DNA of 20,477 bases from Phycisphaerae bacterium (GCA_015486815.1 WFQY01000116.1:1-20477); one strand, 5' to 3'; positions 7,743-16,998 are shown, counted from the first letter of the stretch. Translations and numbers: made by a program. Notes: generated by a model from the sequence alone, not told the origin.

Positions 7743-8530
7743 CGAAACAGACCGATACAATCAAATTGGTGGCAATGGATTTTGATTTGACGTTTTATGA
7801 TCATTCCAGTCCCAAAGATGTTATAGCGTTACAGCCGATATTCGAAGAGCTCAGCCAAAGAGGAATTTTGCTCGGATTAGCATCGGGACGCTCGGTACGA
7901 GAAGTTCGTGAGCCATTGGAAGAAGTCGGATTCAAATGGAATACACCTTTCCCTCATTTTGTGATTTGCAATGAGGGTGAAATTCGATGTCCGGACGAGT
8001 CCGATTGGCCAGGGGCGGGGGAATGGAATGAAAATCGCAACAAATTGGTTTTTCAAGCGAATAGCGAACTGCTGCCATACTTCGAAGAATTAGCAGAGTG
8101 GGCTAAACAAAATAATCTTGTCCTACTCAGAAATATCCAAACAAACTCAAGCGGAACGAATATAGTTTTCGAAAATCCTGAAATTGCTGAGCGTGCTCGC
8201 CGCCGATTGCAGGAAAGCATAGCTCATTTACCCGACATCGAAGTCAGCCGAAATCATCATATTGTTCTTGCTATGCCAAAACAAGCTACCAAAGGAACGG
8301 CACTGGCGCAGTTGGCTGAGATTCTCGATTTGAAGCGTAAAAATGTTTTGGCTATAGGCGACAATATTAACGATATGTCGATGCTGAGCAAAGATAGTGG
8401 CTTTACGGTAGCAACCGTTGCAAACGCAGATCCTCTCATTCGTTCTAATGTCGAACAGGCAGGGGGGATAATAGCTTCGAGAAAAACGTCGTTAGGAGTA
8501 AAAGATATACTGCTGTATCACTTTTATTAA
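7739..8530 (+). CDS. HAD-superfamily (Cof-type) phosphatase
   Basis: Cytoplasmic sugar-phosphate phosphatase-like protein, 263 aa. All four HAD motifs are present: I with nucleophile D14 and D16 (AMDFDLT), II with S49 (LASGRS), III with K185 (ATKGTAL), and IV with D208 and D212 (GDNINDMSML). The long insert between motifs II and III is the IIB-type cap of Cof enzymes. I used the ATG at 7739, which overlaps the preceding stop as ATGA; upstream in-frame codons fall deep inside the previous gene. It is the last gene of the plus operon and ends 7 nt from the convergent hydrolase gene. A mannosyl-phosphoglycerate or sucrose-phosphate phosphatase relative is possible; the substrate is open. Confidence 0.88.
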   Translation: MTKQTDTIKLVAMDFDLTFYDHSSPKDVIALQPIFEELSQRGILLGLASGRSVREVREPLEEVGFKWNTPFPHFVICNEGEIRCPDESDWPGAGEWNENRNKLVFQANSELLPYFEELAEWAKQNNLVLLRNIQTNSSGTNIVFENPEIAERARRRLQESIAHLPDIEVSRNHHIVLAMPKQATKGTALAQLAEILDLKRKNVLAIGDNINDMSMLSKDSGFTVATVANADPLIRSNVEQAGGIIASRKTSLGVKDILLYHFY

Positions 8531-8537
8531 CGCATTG

Positions 8538-9608
8538 TCAAGAGTCATTTTCATTATTTAGCCATCGGTCGAGCCAATGGATTGCATAGTTAATATGCTG
8601 TTTTGTAAAGGTATGTTCGCCACGGTGAATGTATTGTTTGAATCGCTGGCTGGCACCGTAAAGTTTATAAGTTTTACGCATTGCTCTTCCGAGTTCCTTT
8701 ATTCCCTTTAGCGGAAAAAATACATCGTTTGCCGCATCGAGACACATAAATGGCCGAGGGGCAATTAACGAACCCATCTCGGGAGTATCGGTATATTTCA
8801 GAATATGTGGAATATACGCCACGAGAGCGTTTATTGTCTGCTCTTTTGTCCAAATTTTATATGACGAGACACCACAAGCTTCGACACCACAAGCAATACG
8901 TTCGTCCATCATTGATAGGAAAAAGCTCTGCTGACCGCCCATACTCATTCCGACGCACCCGATTTTTTTTGCATCGACAAAATCCATCGATTGCAAAATA
9001 TCGATAGCACGAGAATGTTCCCACGTCATAACGCCAATAAGCGTTCTACCTTCGAGCAACAAAGCAGTTGCAAGTTTTCGTTCGGAGAGAAATGCATATC
9101 CTTTCCAATCGCGAATCTCTTCTTTTTCAAAAGTGGTATCGCGTCTATCGCCAAATCGCGTAGCATCGGGTGCAAGCGTTACGAATCCTTTGGCGGTAAG
9201 CGGAATGGCGATATAATCGAGATATTCCTTGCCGATATGACAGCCTCTCGTATGGCCGTGAAAGCACAATACCGCTGGAGCGGGTTTATCGAGATTTTTC
9301 GGCACGCGCAAAATCGCCCGTTGTGGCGGCTCACCCTGCCAGCTAGGATAGCTTATGATGAATGTATCCCACGTAATTGGCTTATGCCATTGAAAATTAA
9401 AATATGTAGGGTGCTGAGTAACTACATCCGAAAATGCCTTGATGTGTCGATTGATTGCAGCTTTGATTTCTTTTTCAGCAGATTTACCTTGCGAATCAAT
9501 ATGATATTTCGGATTAGTTGGCGGAGGAACTTTTCCACCTAAGAGTAAATCCCACAAGATACGTTTTAGCTTTGCTCGTCTTTTTTTCCACTGGGCGAGT
9601 GTATCCAT
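8538..9608 (-). CDS. Alpha/beta-hydrolase (dienelactone hydrolase/acetyl xylan esterase-like)
   Basis: Serine hydrolase, 356 aa, no signal peptide, so cytoplasmic. The oxyanion region CFHGHTRG (115-122), the nucleophile elbow GMSMG (S222), the acid D295 in AANDVFFP and H332 in GEHTF form a complete catalytic triad. The N-terminal ~80 residues, before the core fold, match those of esterase-like proteins common in planctomycete sugar clusters. Likely role: removing ester groups such as acetyl from sugars or oligosaccharides taken up by the cell. The ATG at 9608 follows the dehydrogenase stop by 2 nt and uses an AAAGGG inside the end of that gene. It is the last gene of the minus operon; I see no clear terminator in the 7-nt gap to the convergent phosphatase gene. 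Substrate unknown. Confidence 0.85.
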   Translation of the reverse strand: MDTLAQWKKRRAKLKRILWDLLLGGKVPPPTNPKYHIDSQGKSAEKEIKAAINRHIKAFSDVVTQHPTYFNFQWHKPITWDTFIISYPSWQGEPPQRAILRVPKNLDKPAPAVLCFHGHTRGCHIGKEYLDYIAIPLTAKGFVTLAPDATRFGDRRDTTFEKEEIRDWKGYAFLSERKLATALLLEGRTLIGVMTWEHSRAIDILQSMDFVDAKKIGCVGMSMGGQQSFFLSMMDERIACGVEACGVSSYKIWTKEQTINALVAYIPHILKYTDTPEMGSLIAPRPFMCLDAANDVFFPLKGIKELGRAMRKTYKLYGASQRFKQYIHRGEHTFTKQHINYAIHWLDRWLNNENDS

Positions 9609-9610
9609 AG

Positions 9611-10693
9611 TTATAATCCCTTTGTATCCAAATGTATTATTTGTTCTGTTCTTATCGATTCGTCAGCTGCATAGACAATTTCCAACGCTTTATATGCCTC
9701 GATAAGTTGCTGCGATAAATCTCTGCCGGCCTGTAAACTTTCGAGGAAAAATAGATGTTCTCCTTTGAGTAGGTCATTTTTGGCAGGGTCTTTTTCTATG
9801 ACTTTTTCTGTTATCTTTACACTTTTCCACTCCGGATTGTGAGTTGGTATTTGCTGCAACCTAAGCGTATATCTCAAATGTTTAGGCGGATTGTCGGGCA
9901 AATCAGGCTGAAGGTCGTAATAAACGGAATACGAACCTTTGGGCCCGGAAAAATCTTTTACATACCACGCGTTTTTTGTCATCATCGGTCCCCAGCCTGC
10001 TTCATAATGGCCAATACTGCCATCAGCGAATTTCACCTGAAGTAATCCGTAATTATATCTATCTTCGGGAATCTCTTCGGATATCCGCGCCCCCATAGCA
10101 AATACTTCGGTAGCTTCCGCTTGCACTATCCATCGCATCAAATCCACATAGTGTACGCCACAATCAATCAGCGGAGAGGACGCTTTGATTAAATTCTGCT
10201 GAGCCCGCCAAACACTGCCAAACGTCATCTGATTGCCCGTCATTCTCAATATCATAGGCTTGCCTATCGCTCCCGAATGAAGGTCAGCAACGATTGTCTT
10301 CCAAACATCATCATACCGCAAACAATGGCCAACGAATAATTGAGCATCACTTTCACGGGTAGCGCCTATCATCTTTCGAGCTGATTCTAATGTATGTGCG
10401 ATTGGTTTTTCACACAAAACATCTTTGCCCGCTTGCAAAGCTTCTATCGCTAATGGTGCGTGGCTATCAGGCCAAGTCGCAACTACCACAAAATCGATAT
10501 CATCTTTTCTGACTTCGCTCGAATAGTCCTGCGACCATCGTTTTGCATCGAGTTTCATCGCTAACGATTCCGCCTTTGCGACATCCTTATCGACAACACA
10601 TATAAGCTCACAGCCTAACGATTGCAAACCCTGTGCGTGAAGGCTACCCATACCTCCTGCACCTACAAGCATAAATGAAAATTGATTAGCCAT
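9611..10693 (-). CDS. Gfo/Idh/MocA-family oxidoreductase
   Basis: NAD(P)-dependent sugar or cyclitol dehydrogenase, 360 aa, cytoplasmic. The N-terminal Rossmann fold shows GAGGMG (11-16) and the acidic end of strand 2 (VVDKD). The hallmark EKP is at 95-97, and the catalytic-site pair appears as D177 and H181 in PLIDCGVHYVDLMRW. The C-terminal half is the beta-sheet dimer/substrate domain. It starts 8 nt after the URO-D-like gene, with GGAG (10705-10708) overlapping that gene's end, and stops 2 nt before the hydrolase gene. In this setting it probably oxidises or epimerises a monosaccharide from the same glycan. No sequence feature fixes the substrate. Confidence 0.92.
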   Translation of the reverse strand: MANQFSFMLVGAGGMGSLHAQGLQSLGCELICVVDKDVAKAESLAMKLDAKRWSQDYSSEVRKDDIDFVVVATWPDSHAPLAIEALQAGKDVLCEKPIAHTLESARKMIGATRESDAQLFVGHCLRYDDVWKTIVADLHSGAIGKPMILRMTGNQMTFGSVWRAQQNLIKASSPLIDCGVHYVDLMRWIVQAEATEVFAMGARISEEIPEDRYNYGLLQVKFADGSIGHYEAGWGPMMTKNAWYVKDFSGPKGSYSVYYDLQPDLPDNPPKHLRYTLRLQQIPTHNPEWKSVKITEKVIEKDPAKNDLLKGEHLFFLESLQAGRDLSQQLIEAYKALEIVYAADESIRTEQIIHLDTKGL

Positions 10694-10701
10694 TGATGTT
10701 T

Positions 10702-11838
10702 TTACTCCATAAAATAGGCTTCTGACTTTCTGTGTAAATTAACAATATAATCATCATCTGCAGGCGTCCAGTACATTCCCGTAACGCTAAGATACATTCT
10801 ACCACGCTCTTTTGCTATGTCTATTAGCTGTTTGATGCGTTCAAATTCTTTATCCTTTCGCAATTCTTCACGAACGTAAAGGATAATCGGTCTGCCTGCA
10901 ATGTCTTCAATCGCCTGTTCAACGGATTTTGAGTTAGGATCGCATTCGATCCAGCCTGCTTCGGTATATGTCAGATCGGGAAAGGATTGAAGAGTTACAT
11001 CAAATACGTGTTTACCGGAACAAGGATGAATCGCAAGCGGACCAAAGTGCACATTCAGCTGTTTATCGTAAGGTAACACAAATTCACGATAATATTCCGA
11101 CGATATCAGATTGCACGAACATTCAGCAACGAAACATTGACTTTCCGTTGAGGCAATGCAATAAGAAAAGCCCGGTGTAGGCGAAAGACGTTCCACACCA
11201 ATCCATTGTTGAAATAGCGGAATAGCTTCAATCAATGCATCTGTTACCAACTGCATAAGACGATGTACCAAATGAGGGCGCTCGACCATCTCCATAAACA
11301 AATCCGAACCGACAAGCGTGTGTGCAATATTAAAAGGTCCCTGAATATTGGGGGGCGAGATAAGAAAATCATCCGGCGTGTTTTCTTTATAAAAATCTAT
11401 CTGCTCTTTGATAAGTGCCATCACGCCCGCTCTCGAGATGTCAGGGAGTTCAAAGTTCTCAAATTGACTTAACGGAATATGCTCTTTCGGCATATCGGGA
11501 TATGCATTGTTTTTAAGGTCAAGCTCCGCTCCGAAAATCGTTGCCATCGTCCCGACGCCAAAGCCCGTTTCCAAACTCGGGGCGATGGGATTTTCTAATT
11601 TTGTATATGACAAGATATTTTCCAAGTTATTTTTCAAACGTTGCTCTAAAGAAATGTTGTTTTGATAGGTTTCACGTTCTTCGAACGATGGCTGACGAAG
11701 AATCCGGAGAGGAACACATTCACAATATCGCCCTTGCTTCATTGCTGACCAAGTCAGCCGAAGGTCTTTCTCGGGATGAGTTTGAAGGTACTCAAGTAGT
11801 CTATCGACAAATGAAGAAATTGGCACTGACCAATTCAT
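10702..11838 (-). CDS. URO-D/MtaA-superfamily protein (putative methyltransferase-like)
   Basis: Protein of the uroporphyrinogen decarboxylase superfamily, 378 aa, cytoplasmic. True HemE decarboxylates uroporphyrinogen in haem synthesis, but members in catabolic clusters are usually of the MtaA/corrinoid methyltransferase branch. Here H271-P-C273 in AIHPCSGK matches the His-x-Cys zinc-binding motif of MtaA/MtbA. C299 (WIECDP) is the only later cysteine and could be a third ligand, though closer than in MtaA. This argues against HemE. It sits between the cytoplasmic DUF4838-like protein (3 nt gap; GGGAG is the ribosome site) and the dehydrogenase (8 nt). Demethylation of methylated sugars would fit the context, but no corrinoid protein is present, so this is inference. 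Confidence 0.8.
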   Translation of the reverse strand: MNWSVPISSFVDRLLEYLQTHPEKDLRLTWSAMKQGRYCECVPLRILRQPSFEERETYQNNISLEQRLKNNLENILSYTKLENPIAPSLETGFGVGTMATIFGAELDLKNNAYPDMPKEHIPLSQFENFELPDISRAGVMALIKEQIDFYKENTPDDFLISPPNIQGPFNIAHTLVGSDLFMEMVERPHLVHRLMQLVTDALIEAIPLFQQWIGVERLSPTPGFSYCIASTESQCFVAECSCNLISSEYYREFVLPYDKQLNVHFGPLAIHPCSGKHVFDVTLQSFPDLTYTEAGWIECDPNSKSVEQAIEDIAGRPIILYVREELRKDKEFERIKQLIDIAKERGRMYLSVTGMYWTPADDDYIVNLHRKSEAYFME

Positions 11839-11841
11839 TTT

Positions 11842-13236
11842 TTATCTCCCATCCTTTGCATTCGATACTGCATCTAAAATCAATTCTCGAGTAATCCTTC
11901 GCGGGTCGTCGTTTTGTGGAATAGTTTCTATAAAATCCCATAGCTTACGATGAGATAGCATAAACCGTGCATGTTCGGATGCATTCGAAAAATCCACATT
12001 TCCTACTACACGTGCATAATCACAACTATGGAAGCCAGCGAATAGACTGTCAAATCGTTCATCATTGGCAAATACAAATTCGACCAGCTGTCGCAGGTGT
12101 TTTGTATTCGGGTTATCGAGAAAATCACGATAATTCTTTATATGCTGAGCCACGATAGGGTCGTCAATATATTTATCAATAGGAAAATTAATATCCCTAC
12201 AAAACATCGACATCCGCCATCTTCCACCTATTAATTCTCTTTCCAATTCGTCAGGTATATATTCGTCTGCAAACTTTATATCATTCATCGCGCGTGCGAG
12301 TATGGAAATTTGTTTTGTGAAATGCTCAAATCCGGGCTCGTATGCTTCATAAGCGACGCCAAGAATTCCGATATTATGATATGTCTTTAAATCTTCCAAA
12401 AGTACAGACGTATTATGTTGATTGATTGAAAGCAAGCCTTGCCCCATTAGATTTTCGTGCACATAAATTTTGTTCGGCACTTTAGCATGCCATTCGCAAA
12501 GACTATGTAACAGATATTCATTTGGCGAAATATCGTTTGAATATGGCTCGGAAACATACAAGGACATCATATCGGTATTCCAGTTTTTGCCAAGCGGGAT
12601 GAAAGGCTGACGACCAAACGTATCAAACATAATTCTGCTCGCTCGTTGCTGAGCGGTAAAACGCTCGGGCAGCTGATATCTCTTAACATAAACATCGACT
12701 TCGAAACTCAACTCCGGACGTGTTTCGAACAGAGTTTCAGCGAAAGCGTTCAAGAATGGCTGCCATTGCTCTTGAGCGGGCAGATTTTTACATCGCGGAC
12801 ACTCACAAAATTGTATTCCATCACCGCTACGAATATGAACGTGTTTAATTCCCGTCGGTAGTTCCGCAAGCCAGCGTTTTACACCAAACTTATACGCTTC
12901 TATCGCTTCGGGCTCGAAACAGCAGGGTTTGGTTTCGCATTCAAGCTTATGAAATTTCGGACTGCCATCAGAATTTTTCGCAGACCATTGCGGATTCCAG
13001 CCAGCATAACTGAAAAATGTTCGCGGCGCAAAGACAGCAAGACATAACTCAACACCAGCTTGCGATGTTTCATCGAGAATCAACTGTCCATATCTATTCC
13101 AGCCATAATCATAATAGCTCATCAATGTATTGAGATGCAAATCTTTCATTCGCCTTATGAAACGCCGAAGCTGATGTTCATCGTGGCGTAGCGTACTCTC
13201 AACCAAATTTAATCCCCGAATACGGAAAGCTGACAT
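11842..13236 (-). CDS. Cytoplasmic DUF4838-like TIM-barrel protein
   Basis: 464-aa protein without signal peptide. Its N-terminal ~330 residues look like a TIM barrel of the GH20/DUF4838 kind: residues 134-152 contain HIRSGDG followed by C144-x-C146-x2-C149. The secreted DUF4838 protein in the same operon has the same arrangement (SPGDG then CDCANC). Overall similarity to that protein is otherwise low, so it is a diverged relative rather than a recent copy. The last ~130 residues are helical, with no recognisable motif. The ribosome site GAAGGAT is formed by the last codons of the WbsX-like gene, 6 nt upstream. A cytoplasmic glycosidase acting on imported oligosaccharides is the best guess; catalytic residues are not known for this family. 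Confidence 0.65.
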   Translation of the reverse strand: MSAFRIRGLNLVESTLRHDEHQLRRFIRRMKDLHLNTLMSYYDYGWNRYGQLILDETSQAGVELCLAVFAPRTFFSYAGWNPQWSAKNSDGSPKFHKLECETKPCCFEPEAIEAYKFGVKRWLAELPTGIKHVHIRSGDGIQFCECPRCKNLPAQEQWQPFLNAFAETLFETRPELSFEVDVYVKRYQLPERFTAQQRASRIMFDTFGRQPFIPLGKNWNTDMMSLYVSEPYSNDISPNEYLLHSLCEWHAKVPNKIYVHENLMGQGLLSINQHNTSVLLEDLKTYHNIGILGVAYEAYEPGFEHFTKQISILARAMNDIKFADEYIPDELERELIGGRWRMSMFCRDINFPIDKYIDDPIVAQHIKNYRDFLDNPNTKHLRQLVEFVFANDERFDSLFAGFHSCDYARVVGNVDFSNASEHARFMLSHRKLWDFIETIPQNDDPRRITRELILDAVSNAKDGR

Positions 13237-13242
13237 ATTATC

Positions 13243-14409
13243 TTATCCTTCAAGCTGAATCGCCTTTTTGAGTTCTTCCAAATATCTCGTGCCGTATTGT
13301 TTTTCCGGTAAGAGATACATTCCTTCCGTCCACTCATTCCAAGCATTTAAAAAAATCACTTGCGGGTTCGAGCCGTTGCTCTTTGCCTGTTGCAAAGCTA
13401 ATCGACATAGCTCGCCAAACTTTTCGGGACTATTACCTTCGACAATAGGCTCGTAATTCAATTTGCGAAAGTCCATAGGAAACTTTACTACGCGATGCCA
13501 ACGTGGTGAAACATCGCAGCCCATCGTAACAACAGGATGATGAACCAGTCCCCCTCGTTCTATCTGCTGCCAGCAATATCGATGCGATTCGATTACATCG
13601 TCATACTGCACAACAGGAAATTCGTTTGTCAATTCGGGATAATTTTTCGTGCGAACGATATTATATGCAAAGACGCTTTGAAAGCCGACCTGCTTTGCAA
13701 CCGGTACACGATCCCAGCCACAGCAATAGATATTATCATCGCAACAGCCAATGTTAGCGGTAAAATAAATTCCCGCCAGACCATTTTTTTGTGCACGCTT
13801 GTCCATACGTTCCAGAGACCTTTTCGCATCTTCGATGCTTCCGAGTTCTTCTATGAATTTTGCTATATCATAGATGACGAAATTAGGCTTATCATTAATT
13901 CGCCCATAATTCGGCTGAAAAAAGTAATGCTCGCAGCAATAATCGATAACTCTATCGAGGTCTTCGGGACAATGTCGGATATATAGCCAAATCGGTTGTC
14001 CCTCATCGCTACCAACGACAGCACCCATTCCCGGCTTGCCGGTAATCGCAGGCCAAGTGCCCCAATTATGGTTTGCCCACATAATCGCAAATTTCAGCCG
14101 ATGTCGATTCGGTGCTTGTAGAAATCCTTTTTCCAATGCCTCTTCCATAATCCGCACACCGCTATACCAATACCAATCGAACAGGAATCCGGTAATTCCA
14201 TAATCAGCTGCAAGGTCAATCTCTTTAGCAGCCCATTTCGGGTCGCTCTCATCAAAATATCCCCAACTCGGAACCTTGGGCTGACGATGTCCAGGGTATA
14301 TCGGCTGAGTGGTCTTTACCAGCTCCCATTCGGTAAAGTTAAATCCATACCACGAGCTATAATGTGGATTAGGATGATAACTCGGAAAATATATCGCAAA
14401 GACTTCCAT
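13243..14409 (-). CDS. GH99-like/WbsX-family protein
   Basis: 388-aa protein of the WbsX/GH99-like family (Pfam Glyco_hydro_99-like/Glyco_tran_WbsX). Diagnostic segments are AIYFPSYHP near the start, FNFTEWELVK (23-32), PIYPGHRQPKVP, GFLFDWYWYSG, and the C-terminal NAWNEWTEG followed by a tyrosine-rich tail (YGTRYLEEL). No signal peptide is visible, so it is cytoplasmic. The family was named from an O-antigen locus and labelled glycosyltransferase, but the fold is that of GH99 endo-mannosidase-like hydrolases. In this catabolic operon a hydrolase role is more likely. It starts 9 nt after the secreted DUF4838 gene with only a weak ribosome site, and ends 6 nt before the next gene. Confidence 0.87.
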   Translation of the reverse strand: MEVFAIYFPSYHPNPHYSSWYGFNFTEWELVKTTQPIYPGHRQPKVPSWGYFDESDPKWAAKEIDLAADYGITGFLFDWYWYSGVRIMEEALEKGFLQAPNRHRLKFAIMWANHNWGTWPAITGKPGMGAVVGSDEGQPIWLYIRHCPEDLDRVIDYCCEHYFFQPNYGRINDKPNFVIYDIAKFIEELGSIEDAKRSLERMDKRAQKNGLAGIYFTANIGCCDDNIYCCGWDRVPVAKQVGFQSVFAYNIVRTKNYPELTNEFPVVQYDDVIESHRYCWQQIERGGLVHHPVVTMGCDVSPRWHRVVKFPMDFRKLNYEPIVEGNSPEKFGELCRLALQQAKSNGSNPQVIFLNAWNEWTEGMYLLPEKQYGTRYLEELKKAIQLEG

Positions 14410-14418
14410 AAGAATTGT

Positions 14419-16998
14419 TCACTTTATTAGCCGGCGATAATCATTTACAATTTCGTATGAATGTGTAAGTGTAATTGATTTACCTTGCTGAACTTTGGGA
14501 GATGGTGAACCTTCTACTCTACCATCGTAAAACTCCATTCCACTGATTCCTTCCATATCCCATCTGCGAATCCGATATCGTCCATATTTCATATAGTTGT
14601 CTGTCTCAATACGGTTGATAAGCCCTAATCCTGTTTTCGGATTTACAATCATCCAAACGCCAGCAGTAGGACGCCAATCTTTATTTAGCCAGACTGATCG
14701 GGGACCTTGATTTAATTGATCAATACATTTCCATTGCTTGCCAGATCGACTTTTTTGCAAAACGTACACTTGCTCAGTCGGAAGAGCTTTATACGAAAAC
14801 CAAGCATTGACGTGGATAGTTGCACGATCGGCAGCTTTCTTTGAAATATTGGTATATATTGACGTTATTTCGATTTTAACTTTTCCGGGAATAAGCTTAA
14901 ATTTGCGTGTATAAATCCACTGATTGTTATATTTTGCTTTCAGTATGAGAGTAGAATTATCTTTGGCGATTTTTATTACTTTGAAATCCGCATCCCAACC
15001 AGGTCCATGCCAGCTGCGCCCGAACCAATCTTCATAACCACCAACAAATGGATAATCGGAGCTATCCGGTCGGCCAGGAAACATCACATTGACAGGATTG
15101 TCAACCCGCCACATCCCAATAATTCTGCCACCAAACCCCGGAACGATTTCCACTACTATTTTATCATTTTTTAGTGTGATAATCGGATAGCTTGTTTTTC
15201 TGAGTCGCTTGATACGTTTTAACCATCTGCCAACGACCTTATCCACATTGCCGTTGACCTCAGCCAAATAGGTATAACCGAACGACTTGACTGTGTTTCG
15301 GAATTTCTCGATTCTACTGCGCAACCCGTTTGCCCATGGACTTGGTACGAACTTATTCTTCTTACGCACAAGTACCATTCCACGCTGAATAGCTGTATAT
15401 TCCACCGGCAGGCTTGCTTCTGTAACACGCTTACGGAAAACTTTATTTTCAGCTAACTGTTTTGCCTTATCAAAAATTTCAAAAGCCTGTTTGAGTTGAG
15501 CATTTTTCAGGTAAGATTTTTTCGGGTCAATAAAATCAGTTTTTTCGGGATTAGAAATAGCAGCTTGATGAATCAAATCAAAATATTCCCTAACATATTT
15601 GCCAGCTTGACCGTAGTAGCCCATCATAAAATCATCTATTACCTTGTCAGGATTTTGACAGGGATTCCATAATAGCTTCGCTATAAACCATGCACGCAGA
15701 TTTGCAAATTCACCTCCGAAATCTTGGCACTTTCCCTGACAGAACACACCATCTACCCCCACATCTTTATAAAATTTCAGATAGGAAGCCACACTATAAA
15801 AATTCGGGTTTGGTGCGTAGTAATGACCGAAATTCGTTACATAATGCCAAATATAGACCTTATCTGATACCTTACACCACTGACGAACTATATCGGGATA
15901 AGTTGTCGTTTTATCCAATTTCATTGGTAGATACGGATGTATGTCCCGTTCACAAATACGCACAATCACATTAGGGTCAGCTTTAATATGCTTTGGCGGT
16001 TTGCGTGTTGCGTTATAAGCGATTACTTCGATGAACTTATTCGGATATTGTTTTTTAACTTGACGAGCAACTTGATTAGCAAACCATATAAGTAGCCCCG
16101 AATCAGTGCCTGTCTTTTTCTTAATAGCTTTGCAATTTGCGCAGTCGCATAGCCCATAAGCACCGTCTCCCGGAGAGATGTCAAATATTTCCGCCTCCGG
16201 ATGTTCAGCAATATTTTTTTCGACAGCTTGCACCACAATTTTTAATACATCCGGATTCGTCATACACGGAAACGCCTCTCGCCAGAAAAGCCTTTCACCA
16301 TGATACTCTGCAAAATATTCCGGATGCTGTTTGAAATATTTTTTAACAGGCAAAATTGTCGGTAAAGCGTGGACAAAAGGCCGAATATCAATTTTTCCTC
16401 CCAACTCCGGCGTTACCGCACTAACCGCACCATTAATACGGTTGCGAGCAGCGAAAAGTCCATCCCGCATAAAGCTGGTATAATAAATATCTCTGCTTTC
16501 AAACGCTGGTATCTCCCGCCGATCGATTTTCTCTAATACGATTGTTCTCTTTTTGGGAATTACAGAAACCGATGGTGAGTACCATCGGCAACCAAGGTAA
16601 TCTTCCAAAAATGAATAGACCGCATACATCGATCCCCGCTGTTTTCCGCCCGCAAGAATCAAATTTGGCCCGACAGTACGAATAACAAATCCGTCTGTTC
16701 CCAATCTATTGAAATCTATACGCACTCCCAATTTTTCAAGTGCTTTATTGCGCCCTACAAAGACAACAGGTTCCGTAGGTAGCATATCTGATGTTTTGAT
16801 GTGAAAATCCGCACCGCAGATTTTATGCAGGAAATACTGCAGTTCCTTCGCTCCGTGCTGTTCACTTAAACTGGAATCGGTGGCAAGTAAAATGCTGTAG
16901 TTGCTTTGTCCATCGTCTGAAAGGACAATCCCTTCGCCCCGCACGCCAATTGCACCGCAGCACGACAGAACGAACACAATGTAAAACTTCATAGCCAT
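14419..16998 (-). CDS. Secreted DUF4838-domain protein with mutarotase-like C-terminus
   Basis: 859-aa exported protein, probably a glycan-active enzyme. A short signal peptide (MAMKFYIVFVLSCC) could also be a weak lipobox around C13. Residues ~25-165 form a GH67N/GH20b-like domain (SEQHGAKELQYFLHK, GGKQRGSMYAVYSFLED, GCRWYSP). About 165-500 is the DUF4838 barrel, with SPGDGAYGLCDCANC (C284, C286, C289). A helical stretch follows, and about 610-855 resembles an aldose-epimerase-like beta-sandwich (EIVPGFGGRIIGM). I chose ATG 16998, with AAGGA 7 nt upstream, over an in-frame TTG at 17019 that would overlap the pseudopilin gene. Alpha-glucuronidase-like or hexosaminidase-like activity is suggested by the fold only. 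It is the first enzyme of the minus operon, mirroring the secreted CBM9 protein of the other. Confidence 0.83.
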   Translation of the reverse strand: MAMKFYIVFVLSCCGAIGVRGEGIVLSDDGQSNYSILLATDSSLSEQHGAKELQYFLHKICGADFHIKTSDMLPTEPVVFVGRNKALEKLGVRIDFNRLGTDGFVIRTVGPNLILAGGKQRGSMYAVYSFLEDYLGCRWYSPSVSVIPKKRTIVLEKIDRREIPAFESRDIYYTSFMRDGLFAARNRINGAVSAVTPELGGKIDIRPFVHALPTILPVKKYFKQHPEYFAEYHGERLFWREAFPCMTNPDVLKIVVQAVEKNIAEHPEAEIFDISPGDGAYGLCDCANCKAIKKKTGTDSGLLIWFANQVARQVKKQYPNKFIEVIAYNATRKPPKHIKADPNVIVRICERDIHPYLPMKLDKTTTYPDIVRQWCKVSDKVYIWHYVTNFGHYYAPNPNFYSVASYLKFYKDVGVDGVFCQGKCQDFGGEFANLRAWFIAKLLWNPCQNPDKVIDDFMMGYYGQAGKYVREYFDLIHQAAISNPEKTDFIDPKKSYLKNAQLKQAFEIFDKAKQLAENKVFRKRVTEASLPVEYTAIQRGMVLVRKKNKFVPSPWANGLRSRIEKFRNTVKSFGYTYLAEVNGNVDKVVGRWLKRIKRLRKTSYPIITLKNDKIVVEIVPGFGGRIIGMWRVDNPVNVMFPGRPDSSDYPFVGGYEDWFGRSWHGPGWDADFKVIKIAKDNSTLILKAKYNNQWIYTRKFKLIPGKVKIEITSIYTNISKKAADRATIHVNAWFSYKALPTEQVYVLQKSRSGKQWKCIDQLNQGPRSVWLNKDWRPTAGVWMIVNPKTGLGLINRIETDNYMKYGRYRIRRWDMEGISGMEFYDGRVEGSPSPKVQQGKSITLTHSYEIVNDYRRLIK

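Noticed and set aside
8991..9542. 183-codon plus-strand frame opposite the alpha/beta-hydrolase gene
   Set aside because: The opposite strand encodes a complete hydrolase with catalytic triad; this frame shows no recognisable domain and is a shadow.
10702..11838. Calling this gene hemE
   Set aside because: The context is catabolic and the HPC motif points to the MtaA-like branch, not to haem synthesis.
13537..13986. 149-codon plus-strand frame opposite the WbsX-like gene
   Set aside because: The real gene on the minus strand has strong family motifs across this region; the frame is a shadow.
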